Source: Anaerolineales bacterium (GTDB taxonomy: Bacteria; Chloroflexota; Anaerolineae; Anaerolineales; Villigracilaceae). From it: a stretch of DNA of 64,000 nucleotides. The translations under genes and the position numbers were made by a program. Positions 51,097 to 59,168 of the stretch are shown piece by piece; position 1 is the first letter of the stretch, and each line of letters opens with the position of its first letter. The notes under the pieces were generated by a model, which was not told where the DNA came from, made no database searches, and was given only the letters and a program-made list of their open reading frames with translations. The stretch is taken from assembly GCA_015075275.1 (NCBI GenBank), contig JABTUU010000001.1, forward strand, positions 1,467,216 to 1,531,215, in the 5' to 3' direction.

Positions 51097-51546
51097 TTAA
51101 CCTTCGAGCAATTGATTTATTTCGTTGCGAATAGACTGAAGATCGTCCAATCCAAGGTACACGATCGCGTAACGGACATATGCAATCTGATCCAATTCTT
51201 TCAGACCCTTCATCGCCAGATCGCCGACAATGCGCGAAGAGACTTCAGACTTGCTCAGTTTCTGCAGTTGCGCCTCCACTTGCCCGATCGTGCGTTCGAT
51301 ATCCGCCGCCGAGACCGGGCGTTTCGCGCACGAAATACGGATGCCGCGCGCCAATTTCTCGCGGTCAAATTCTTCGCGTGAACCGTCTTGCTTCACCAAA
51401 AGCGGCGTCGCCAGAATCGGACGTTCGTAGGTGCTAAAACGCTGTCCGCACTTAAAACACTCTCGGCGGCGGCGAATGCCTCCATGATTATCGTGAGATG
51501 TATCGAGCACTTTCGAATCGTTGTGCTGACAGTAAGGACACCGCAT
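51097..51546 (-). CDS. nrdR: Transcriptional repressor NrdR
   Basis: A 149-residue NrdR, the nucleotide-responsive repressor of ribonucleotide reductase genes. The zinc ribbon is MRCPYCQHNDSKVLDT with CFKCGQRFSTYER (Cys3, Cys6, Cys31, Cys34), followed by the ATP-cone (about 45-135). The start MRCPYCQ is the conserved N-terminus; an earlier in-frame ATG is not used by the family. Immediately upstream of nrdJ. Confidence 0.96.
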   Translation of the reverse strand: MRCPYCQHNDSKVLDTSHDNHGGIRRRRECFKCGQRFSTYERPILATPLLVKQDGSREEFDREKLARGIRISCAKRPVSAADIERTIGQVEAQLQKLSKSEVSSRIVGDLAMKGLKELDQIAYVRYAIVYLGLDDLQSIRNEINQLLEG

Positions 51547-51771
51547 AAAAAGAATCGCTCCAATTAGAACATTTGTCGCCGCCATCTGTGGGCGTTTCAG
51601 CGCTGCATCCCCGTACATCTGGCTATTCGTAAGCCGCATTCTAGCACATACTCGAAATCAATTCAAGAGAACGCGCGCAGCTTCTATCTTAAAATATCGT
51701 GTTTACCCTCGGCACGCCGATGATACAATAGCCGCGTTCGCCAACGCAATCATAAGAAGGGATATTTCAAC

Positions 51772-52197
51772 ATGAAAATTGCTGCATTTTTTATTCTCGG
51801 AGCGCTTATAGGCTGGTTGATCGAATGGGTCATTGACTGGCTTTACTGGCGCCGCCGCATTGCCGCGCTTACCAAGCAAAACAACGATCTTTCGCAAGAG
51901 AATCAAAGACTTAAAAATCGCGTTGAATCAAAAATAAAATCAACGCTCCGATCGTCAAAAACAAAACTCGTTCGAAAGGGCGGCAAAGACAACCTACAAG
52001 CGATTCGCGGCATCGGACCTGTGATCGAAAAACGACTTAATCAAGCGGGTATTTACTCTTTTGAAGAGTTGGCGCAACTTGCGCCCGACGAATTAACTGA
52101 AATCCTCGGCGACCTCATCCGGCGATTCTTCCCGGGTGAAGATAAGATGATCGCTCAGGCGCAAGAATTTGCGCGACAGAAGTCAAACGTTGGGTAG
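51772..52197 (+). CDS. Membrane-anchored helix-hairpin-helix protein
   Basis: A 141-residue protein with an N-terminal helix (IAAFFILGALIGWLIEWVIDW), a charged coiled-coil stretch (about 35-62) and a C-terminal helix-hairpin-helix region of the DUF4332/flap-nuclease-like type (LQAIRGIGPVIEKRLNQAGI, then SFEELAQLAPDELTEIL). It may tether DNA to the membrane or bind a protein. AAGGG lies 9 nt before the ATG. The following gene overlaps or abuts its end. Confidence 0.75.
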   Translation: MKIAAFFILGALIGWLIEWVIDWLYWRRRIAALTKQNNDLSQENQRLKNRVESKIKSTLRSSKTKLVRKGGKDNLQAIRGIGPVIEKRLNQAGIYSFEELAQLAPDELTEILGDLIRRFFPGEDKMIAQAQEFARQKSNVG

Positions 52198-52204
52198 CGC
52201 CGCA

Positions 52205-52825
52205 ATGAACTTTTCTACGCGCGCCCTATTCTACGATCTATTCAAATTTATCGTAGCGCTCATCCTAACGCTTCTCCTCGTCTTCCTAACTTGGAACAAA
52301 CGCGCTCAAATGCCGCCTCAAGCCATCGCGCCAACGGCGCTCCGCCCCACGGAATCGAGCGTTTCACCCACGTCAACAGCTCTCTCGCCAACGGCATTCC
52401 TCACGACAACGCCAACGGTTATCCCCTCAGCCGGCGCGATAAGCGCGTCTGAAACGCCGTCGCCTGCTGCGCCTAATGCCGCTTCTTCGGCAACGGCACC
52501 AGCGGAAGCTCCATCCGCAACGGCAGCAACTCCGGCTGAGGCGGAAATCTGCAAGGCGCTCTCGTACTCGCAATTAGCAGTCGGCGAACAAGCCGTCGTT
52601 CAACGCAATTTGAACTTCCGTTCTTCACCGGGCATTGCTAATAATTGGATTAAGACAAATCTCGCCGGCTCGCAAGTGAAGATCGTCGGCGGGCCCGAAT
52701 GCATACCGCACGAAGCCGGCGGCTCATATGTATGGTGGCAAATTGAACTTACCGACGAGCAGGTCGGCTGGTCGGCGGAAGCATCGTCGCAAGGTTCGTT
52801 CTACTTCTTAGCCCCCATGAGGTAG
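52205..52825 (+). CDS. Membrane-anchored SH3-like protein
   Basis: A 206-residue protein with an N-terminal helix (about 10-30), a Thr/Ala/Pro-rich linker (about 35-120) and a C-terminal bacterial SH3-like domain (about 125-205, VVQRNLNFRSSPGIANNW and VGWSAEASSQG). SH3b domains bind cell-wall peptides. The ATG at 52205 is 7 nt after the stop of the HhH gene. It probably faces the outside and binds the wall. Confidence 0.75.
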   Translation: MNFSTRALFYDLFKFIVALILTLLLVFLTWNKRAQMPPQAIAPTALRPTESSVSPTSTALSPTAFLTTTPTVIPSAGAISASETPSPAAPNAASSATAPAEAPSATAATPAEAEICKALSYSQLAVGEQAVVQRNLNFRSSPGIANNWIKTNLAGSQVKIVGGPECIPHEAGGSYVWWQIELTDEQVGWSAEASSQGSFYFLAPMR

Positions 52826-53656
52826 CGAAGGGTCCTCAATCCGTTTCAGAAATTCCAACACAACCCGATTAAATTCTTCGGCGTTCGATTGGTGCGGCAC
52901 ATGCCCAGCCTTGATCGTCTTGCCGGCGGCGTGAGGAAGCGCATCCACCAACGGCGGGAAAGACGCAGGCGCCAGAGTTTGATCGCGATCGCCCCACACG
53001 ACGAGAGTCGGCGCGACGATTTGAGGGAAAGCGTCGGTCGCGTCAGCGATGTCGTTAGGGATGTAGTAGATGCCGGGCGCGGTGCGCGTGTAGTCTATCG
53101 CAGTTTGCAAACGGACGCGTTCGGGCAGGGCATGGCGAGATCCGTTGCTATTGCCCATTGCGATGCTGGTCGCATCCACAATCATGCGAAACATCCATTC
53201 GGGCGTATGCCCAATGATAAAGTCGCGCAGATTGGAACTGGCGTAGGTGGCGCGGAGCAAATAGGGAAGTTGGGAGCGCGTATAAAACGGATTAACCAGA
53301 ATTAATCTGCGGGTTCGTTCGGGAAAGCGGCGCGCAAATTCCAATGCGATATAACCGCCGAGCGAATGTCCGACGAGAATCGCCGGTTCGGTTAAATGGA
53401 GCGATTCCATCCAGGCAAAGAAATGTTCGCTCAGCCATTGGATTCGATAAGCGCGCGTCTTCGGTTTGGGACTATCGCCATGACCGAGCAGATCGAGCGC
53501 GTACGCGGCATAACCGTTCTTCGTTAGCTCGGGTATTAGATCGTCCCAATCATGAAGCGAGGCGGCAAGACCATGAATCAAAATGACCGGCGCTCCGCTC
53601 CCTTTCCGAATATCATTTGCTGTTGTAGGGAGTTCAATTTCTAATTCGTTTTTCAT
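52808..53656 (-). CDS. Alpha/beta hydrolase
   Basis: A 282-residue alpha/beta-fold hydrolase: oxyanion region VILIHGLAASLHDWDD, nucleophile Ser in GHSLGGYIALE near 98, Asp in WGDRDQTL and His in GHVPHQSNAEE near 262. Substrate unknown. Its start overlaps the end of the upstream fused hydrolase/acyl-CoA ligase gene by 23 nt, so they are co-translated and may act in one pathway. Confidence 0.9.
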   Translation of the reverse strand: MKNELEIELPTTANDIRKGSGAPVILIHGLAASLHDWDDLIPELTKNGYAAYALDLLGHGDSPKPKTRAYRIQWLSEHFFAWMESLHLTEPAILVGHSLGGYIALEFARRFPERTRRLILVNPFYTRSQLPYLLRATYASSNLRDFIIGHTPEWMFRMIVDATSIAMGNSNGSRHALPERVRLQTAIDYTRTAPGIYYIPNDIADATDAFPQIVAPTLVVWGDRDQTLAPASFPPLVDALPHAAGKTIKAGHVPHQSNAEEFNRVVLEFLKRIEDPSLPHGG

Positions 53657-56123
53657 ATCTGCGCGCCAATTCGCGGCGCAATATTTTACCAACATATGAC
53701 TTGGGAAGCTCGTCCATAAAGATCACAAAACGCGGAACCAAATACGACGGCAGTCGGCGCTTGCAATACGAGATCACCGCATCGGGCGTCGGGCGTTCGC
53801 CGCTTGCAATAATAAACGCAAACGGGTTGCCCGCCACAGCGGTCACGGCAACTTCTTTGATCTGCGGAATCTCGTAGATAACTTCTTCCACATCGCGCGG
53901 AAAAGCGGGTTGTTTCTTCAATGCGCTGGGATACCACATATCCGCTTTACGAGCGATGATACGGGTATAGCCGTCCTCGTCTACCTGCGCAATGTCGCCG
54001 GTGAGCAACCAGCCGCCTGCAAAAGCTTCCTTCGTCGCTTTAGAATCTTTCCAGTAGCCCAACATCACCTGAGGACCGCGAATCGCCAATTCGCCAATAT
54101 GTCCCCGCTTCGCTTCCTTTTCCTTGTTCGATAGATCTACGATCTTCGCTTCAGTAGAAGGAAGCGGGATACCGATCGAGCCTGCTTTACGCTTCTCGCT
54201 CAGCGGGTTGGCGTGCGTGACCGGCGAGGCTTCCGTAAGTCCGTAACCCTCCACAAGGCGGCTCTTCGTGATTTTTTCAAATGTCTCTTGCACTTCCACA
54301 TGCAGCGGTTCAGAGCCGCTGATGCAGTAATTAATAGACTGAACGCCAAATTTACGCACGCGCCGGAATGCGTTGATGGCGCGATACATATTCGGCACGC
54401 CGGGGAAAATCGTTGGCTTGTATTTCTTAATCGCCTTGAGCATATCCAGCGTTTGGAATTGCGCCTTCATGATCATCGCCGCGCCAACCGATACCGGCAC
54501 GTTCATCGCCGTCGTCAGCCCGTAACTATGGAAGATCGGAACCACGCATAGAAAACGTTCGCGTCCCTCGCGCGCTTCGGGCATCCAATGGCGCGTCTGC
54601 AGGGCATTTGCCACCAGGTTGCGATGTGAGAGCATCACGCCTCTAGATTGCGCCGTCGTGCCGCCGGTATATTGAATCACCGCCAGATCGTCGGGGCGCA
54701 CATCCACCGTCGGCGATTTATTGCTGACGCCGCTCAGCCAATCTCGCCAGCGTAGAGAGTTCGGCAAACCGTAACCGCGATTACGCCATGCAGAGATCAG
54801 ATATTTCAACGGCGATACATACTCCGCCGGGTCGGTCAGCGCTACATGCGGCACGCCGCCCTCTGCTTGGATCTTTTTGGCGAGTCCCGCCCACATGGAT
54901 AACGTCACCAGTACGCTGGCTTCCGAATCTTTGATTTGCCGCACTACTTCTTCGGGCTCAAGCACCGGCGGGACAAAGACCGCCGTCGCGCCGGCTTTCA
55001 TCGCGCCGTAGAAGCCGATCGCCATCTGTGGAACATTCGGCAGCAACAACACTACGCGCGCGCCCTTGCTCACGCCAAGCGCAATCAGCGCATTCGCAAA
55101 ACGATTTGTCTCGCGATTCAAACGACGATACGACAAGCGACTGCCTTCGAAGAAGATCGCCGGGCGATTAGGAAATCTCCGCGCCGCGGAACGCAGTAAG
55201 TGATGCAACGGGATATTCGGCACGCTCACAGTATACGGTACGCCCTGCGCATAACTCTCCAACCACGGACGCGCCTTGCGCAACGCGTCGCGCCCGCCTT
55301 TGCCTTTCTTCTGCGGTCCAACATCTGAGGCGCGCCACGACCGCTGGCTCTCGCCTTCGAGAAAACGCTCGATTGCCCGCCCTACCGCGTCGCGTCGCTC
55401 CAACATGACCATGTGTCCCGATACGCGAATATCGGCGTCTTCCGCGCCCGGAATAGAGGCGGTGACCTTCTCGAACAAGGGACGCTCAAACACCCGGTCG
55501 CGATGACCGCGAATGACCAGCGTCGGAACATTCAGTTGAGGAAAACGCTCCCAACCGTTCCAACGAGACATGGCGTCGCGGTACAGCCACTTGAGCGCGA
55601 ATGGCGCGCCGTGAAGCCATGATCTGGTCAGCGGGCCGATCCAGCGTAAAACAGAAACCGGCAAATTTAACGCCATACGGAATAGCGGGCGTAACTGATA
55701 CTGCCCTGCCGAAGCGATCAAGATCAGACTTTCAACGCGGTTCGGATTCTTCAACGTGTATTCGGTGACAATCGCCCCGCCGAAGGAATGCCCAACCAGA
55801 ACAAATTTACCTTGCACATTCAACAAGGTTAAGGCGGTCTCTATATCCGCGATCAGTTGAGGCATGTCGTACCCGCGGGCGGGTTTGTCCGAAAGCCCAT
55901 GCCCGCGCATATCGAGCGCGACGACGCGATTTTCGACGGCAAACTTCTGCAATTGGTTATGCCACTGCGCGGCGCGCCCGCCAAAGCCATGAATAAAAAC
56001 AAACGTCCGTCGCGGATGTTCGGGCGAAATATCGATCGCCGAAAGTCTCACCAACGGATTCGTCGAAACGCGCACTTCATGACGATAGAGATTGAGGTCT
56101 ATATCCATAAACGGAGTGTACAT
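53634..56123 (-). CDS. Fusion of alpha/beta hydrolase and long-chain acyl-CoA ligase
   Basis: An 829-residue fusion. Residues about 1-265 form an alpha/beta hydrolase (FIHGFGGRAAQWHNQL, nucleophile in GHSFGGAIV near 114, His in SGHMVMLE). Residues about 300-825 form an AMP-dependent acyl ligase of FadD type: P-loop YTGGTTAQSRGVMLSH, GYGLTEASPV, the GWLLTGDIA motif and catalytic Lys in LPKSYVGKILR. It would activate fatty acids freed by the hydrolase half. The start is ATG at 56123 or 56108; TACACT lies 6 nt before the second. OleBC-type beta-lactone fusions are an alternative model, less likely as no oleA or oleD is nearby. Confidence 0.85.
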   Translation of the reverse strand: MYTPFMDIDLNLYRHEVRVSTNPLVRLSAIDISPEHPRRTFVFIHGFGGRAAQWHNQLQKFAVENRVVALDMRGHGLSDKPARGYDMPQLIADIETALTLLNVQGKFVLVGHSFGGAIVTEYTLKNPNRVESLILIASAGQYQLRPLFRMALNLPVSVLRWIGPLTRSWLHGAPFALKWLYRDAMSRWNGWERFPQLNVPTLVIRGHRDRVFERPLFEKVTASIPGAEDADIRVSGHMVMLERRDAVGRAIERFLEGESQRSWRASDVGPQKKGKGGRDALRKARPWLESYAQGVPYTVSVPNIPLHHLLRSAARRFPNRPAIFFEGSRLSYRRLNRETNRFANALIALGVSKGARVVLLLPNVPQMAIGFYGAMKAGATAVFVPPVLEPEEVVRQIKDSEASVLVTLSMWAGLAKKIQAEGGVPHVALTDPAEYVSPLKYLISAWRNRGYGLPNSLRWRDWLSGVSNKSPTVDVRPDDLAVIQYTGGTTAQSRGVMLSHRNLVANALQTRHWMPEAREGRERFLCVVPIFHSYGLTTAMNVPVSVGAAMIMKAQFQTLDMLKAIKKYKPTIFPGVPNMYRAINAFRRVRKFGVQSINYCISGSEPLHVEVQETFEKITKSRLVEGYGLTEASPVTHANPLSEKRKAGSIGIPLPSTEAKIVDLSNKEKEAKRGHIGELAIRGPQVMLGYWKDSKATKEAFAGGWLLTGDIAQVDEDGYTRIIARKADMWYPSALKKQPAFPRDVEEVIYEIPQIKEVAVTAVAGNPFAFIIASGERPTPDAVISYCKRRLPSYLVPRFVIFMDELPKSYVGKILRRELARRYEKRIRN

Positions 56124-56214
56124 GAGCGGAGCAGAGATGTCAATTTTAAAATGAGACGCGTTAGCCCAACATAAAGGGTCTTTCTACTTTACGCTAACAA
56201 AAAGCCGCGTCCGC

Positions 56215-56243
56215 TTTACAAAATTCACGCGCCCTGCTATACT
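56215..56243 (+). promoter_or_regulatory. Sigma-70-type promoter of the RNase J gene
   Basis: TTTACA (56215-56220) and TATACT (56238-56243) separated by exactly 17 nt. Transcription would begin near 56250, giving a leader of about 170 nt before the RNase J ATG. Confidence 0.6.
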
Positions 56244-56268
56244 TCCGCCCGCTGAAGTTGATCTTAAC

Positions 56269-56350
56269 CTGCCAAAGTGGGCAGTTTGTATGAAACAATC
56301 GCACGAGATTTGCCAATCCCTCGCGAGCAAGTCAGCGAGGTCTTTTTTAT
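56269..56350 (+). promoter_or_regulatory. Leader with hairpin and intrinsic terminator before RNase J
   Basis: Within the leader, CTGCC pairs with GGCAG (56269-56286). Further on, CCTCGC (56319-56324) pairs with GCGAGG (56335-56340), followed by TCTTTTTTATT. A terminator 70 nt upstream of the gene it precedes suggests attenuation or autoregulation. Confidence 0.5.
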
Positions 56351-56422
56351 TAATTCAATAACCAGACCTTTACCGCTAATGGCGGATAAATAATTTAACA
56401 ACTTTAAAGGAAAAACTATTTC

Positions 56423-58063
56423 ATGAGTAAGCAAGGAAAACTGAAGATTATTCCCCTGGGGGGGCTCGGGGAAGTAGGCAAGAACATGACCGCCTATGAA
56501 TTCCAGAACAAGATTCTGGTGGTAGATGCCGGCATCATGTTCCCCACCAACGATATGATCGGAATTGATTACATCGTTCCCGATTATGAATATTTGCGCG
56601 CCAGAGCCGGCAACGTGGTCGGCATCGTCATCACACATGGGCATGAAGATCACATCGGCGCGATCCATCATCTGCTCAACGATGTCAGCGCGCCGGTCTA
56701 CGCTACGCCGCTCACGCGCGGGTTAATCGAAGGCAAACTTGCGCGCAACAGCGCTTCCACCAAAGCGGACCTAAACACCATCGAAGCGGGCGGCATGATA
56801 GAGATTGGACCCTTCAAAGTGGAATTCTTCCATATCTGTCACTCAATTCCCGATTCAGTCGGGTTGGGAATCACAACTCCCGCCGGGCTCGTCGTTCACA
56901 TGAGCGATTTTAAATTCGATCATACGCCCGTGGACAACTGGCCCACCGACTACGCCAAACTCGCCGAATTCTCGCGCCGCGGCGTGGACGTGCTGCTGTC
57001 TGACTCGACAAACGCCGAACGCCCCGGCTGGACTCCTTCCGAAAAAGTGATCGGTCCCGCATTCGACAAGGTCTTCGCCGAGGCGCAAGGACGCGTCATC
57101 GTAGCGACCTTCGCGTCGCTAATCTCGCGCGTGCAACAAGTGGCGGACTCTACAAAGAAATTTGGACGCAAAATCACGTTCGCTGGTCCGAGCATGGTGG
57201 ACAACGTCAAGATCGCGCGCAAATTAGGCTACTTAGACATCCCCGACGATCTGATCGTACCGATGGATCAAGCGTTAAAAATGCAAGATCACAAAGTAGC
57301 GATCATGTGCACCGGCTCACAGGGCGAACCTTCATCCATCGTGGGACGGCTCGCCGCCGGCACAAACCGTCTCTTCAGCCTGAAAGAAGGCGACACGGTC
57401 GTGTTGTCGTCGCATCCCATCCCCGGCAACGAAGAAACGATCAGCCGCACGATTAACCGCTTGCTGCATCGCGGCGCCGAGGTCGTGTACGATGCGATCG
57501 CGCCAGTGCATGTCTCCGGTCACGCTTCGCAAGAAGAGCAGAAACTCCTCGTGAATCTAGTTCGACCCAAACACTTCATCCCGATTCACGGCGAATTACG
57601 TCACCTCAGGCGCCACGCAAAATTGGCGGTCGAAGTCGGCGTGCCCGAAAAGAACGCAGTAGTGGTCGAGAACGGGCAAATTGTCATCCTTTCAGGCGGA
57701 AACCTCACGCTTGGCGAACGCATCCCCGGCGGCTATGTATTCGTAGACGGCGACTCGATCGGCGAGACCGACTTCAGCATCATGCGCGAACGTGAAAAAC
57801 TTGCGCGCGCTGGTATCTTCCTGATTGACATCAGCGTAGACAAACTCAGCGGGCGGCTGTTGCATGATCCCGAAATTATCACGCGCGGGTTCGTCTCGCC
57901 GGAAGACGCCGAAGCGCTCTTGCCCGAAGTCCGCGCGCACATTATGGACGTGGTCGGCAGCGGAGGCGAAAGCGAAAAAGATATCGCCAACGCAGTGCGC
58001 TCTTATCTCTACGAAGAGACCGGGCGCCGACCGATGGTGTTGGTCACGCTGAGCAAGGCGTAA
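56423..58063 (+). CDS. rnj: Ribonuclease J
   Basis: A 546-residue beta-CASP metallo-beta-lactamase fold RNase with 5'-exo and endonuclease activity, central to mRNA turnover and rRNA maturation in bacteria lacking RNase E. The start is LKIIPLGGLGEVGKNM; the metal motif HGHEDH is at 72-77; the beta-CASP region holds SDSTNAERPG and ATFASLISRVQQ; GHASQEEQ and HGELRHL follow. The C-terminal domain is normal in length. AAGGA lies before the ATG, behind a terminator-containing leader. Confidence 0.95.
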   Translation: MSKQGKLKIIPLGGLGEVGKNMTAYEFQNKILVVDAGIMFPTNDMIGIDYIVPDYEYLRARAGNVVGIVITHGHEDHIGAIHHLLNDVSAPVYATPLTRGLIEGKLARNSASTKADLNTIEAGGMIEIGPFKVEFFHICHSIPDSVGLGITTPAGLVVHMSDFKFDHTPVDNWPTDYAKLAEFSRRGVDVLLSDSTNAERPGWTPSEKVIGPAFDKVFAEAQGRVIVATFASLISRVQQVADSTKKFGRKITFAGPSMVDNVKIARKLGYLDIPDDLIVPMDQALKMQDHKVAIMCTGSQGEPSSIVGRLAAGTNRLFSLKEGDTVVLSSHPIPGNEETISRTINRLLHRGAEVVYDAIAPVHVSGHASQEEQKLLVNLVRPKHFIPIHGELRHLRRHAKLAVEVGVPEKNAVVVENGQIVILSGGNLTLGERIPGGYVFVDGDSIGETDFSIMREREKLARAGIFLIDISVDKLSGRLLHDPEIITRGFVSPEDAEALLPEVRAHIMDVVGSGGESEKDIANAVRSYLYEETGRRPMVLVTLSKA

Positions 58064-58071
58064 ACGACGAA

Positions 58072-58099
58072 CGACAGCCGTCCTTAAAAACGGCTGTCG
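58072..58099. terminator. Terminator between convergent rnj and mutY
   Basis: CGACAGCCGT and ACGGCTGTCG form a perfect 10-bp stem with an 8-nt loop; TTATTATTTTT follows on the plus strand. The mutY stop codon falls in the loop. Confidence 0.7.
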
Positions 58100-59157
58100 G
58101 TTATTATTTTTCGCGCGATCGTCCGGTCAATTTTCCCCATCGGATATTTCTCCAAATCTTTCAATCGAATCCATTTTAAAGCGGCGTTTGTCTTCTCCAA
58201 CGCCGACTCGCATAAAAAAGCGTGAACGACGACGCTAAAATGCGAATAAGCATGCTCAACGATCACAAGTGGATTTTGAACCCCGCGCTTCTTTCGGACC
58301 GTCAGCCTGTATGCGGTTTTAAGCGCCGGCGCCAACGCCTCAGCCGGGTCGTCCGCAACGCGCGCGTTGGGGAATTCCCACATCCCGCCGAGCAACCCCT
58401 TCGACGGACGTTGAACCAGCAACGCGCACGGTGAATTATTAATTCGCTTGATGATCGCCGCCGCCGTATAAGTGTAACGCGGCAGCGCTCTTTTCATCGT
58501 TTTTACCGGGCGCAACCCCTGAACGTTTCGCGCCTTTGCCTTACATTCTTTCGCAAGCGGGCAAACCTCGCAACGCGGATTCTTCGGCAGGCAAATCGTC
58601 GCGCCCAAGTCCATCAACGCCTGATTAAAATCAGCCGCCTTACCCGTGGGCAAATTCTCGTAAGCGATTTCCCAGAGCAGCCTCTCCCCTTCCGTTGAGT
58701 TGATCGGCGCCTCTACATCGAATAAGCGCGCATAGACGCGTTTCAAGTTGCCGTCAAGAGCCGGTTCGTCCATGCCAAAAACAATCGAAGCCAACGCGCC
58801 CGCCGTGTAACGTCCGATACCCGGCAGTTTTTGCAATTCGGTCATATTGCGCGGAAGTTTGCCCTCATGATCTTCAACGACAATCTTTGCGGCTTTGTGA
58901 AAATTTCGCGCGCGGCTGTAGTAACCAAGTCCTTCCCACGCGTTTAACACGTCTTGTTCAGAGGCTCGCGCCAACGTATAAACCGTCGGGAAAGTTTTCA
59001 TCCATTTCTTGAAGTACGGAATCACCGTCTCCACCCGCGTTTGCTGAAGCATGATCTCCGAAACCCAGACCGCGTAAGGGCTTCGATGTCCGCGCCAAGG
59101 GAGGGTTCGTTTATTTTCGGCGTACCAATTTAATAATTTGGAAGGAAAACGGCGCAT
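58084..59157 (-). CDS. mutY: Adenine DNA glycosylase MutY
   Basis: A 357-residue glycosylase that removes A opposite 8-oxoguanine. HhH motif LPGIGRYTAGAL, catalytic Glu in SEIMLQQTRV and Asp in ALDGNLKRVYAR are present. The iron-sulfur cluster pattern Cys-x6-Cys-x2-Cys-x5-Cys is exact (CLPKNPRCEVCPLAKEC). A C-terminal Nudix-like domain (about 230-355) recognises 8-oxoG. The start is ATG at 59157 or 59181; the latter would overlap the end of the GT39-like gene. Confidence 0.94.
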   Translation of the reverse strand: MRRFPSKLLNWYAENKRTLPWRGHRSPYAVWVSEIMLQQTRVETVIPYFKKWMKTFPTVYTLARASEQDVLNAWEGLGYYSRARNFHKAAKIVVEDHEGKLPRNMTELQKLPGIGRYTAGALASIVFGMDEPALDGNLKRVYARLFDVEAPINSTEGERLLWEIAYENLPTGKAADFNQALMDLGATICLPKNPRCEVCPLAKECKAKARNVQGLRPVKTMKRALPRYTYTAAAIIKRINNSPCALLVQRPSKGLLGGMWEFPNARVADDPAEALAPALKTAYRLTVRKKRGVQNPLVIVEHAYSHFSVVVHAFLCESALEKTNAALKWIRLKDLEKYPMGKIDRTIARKIITDSRF

Positions 59158-59168
59158 GAAAACCGTAT

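Noticed and set aside
53634..56123. Naming the fusion OleBC
   Set aside because: No thiolase-like oleA or oleD gene lies nearby, and the ligase half looks like FadD by its motifs.
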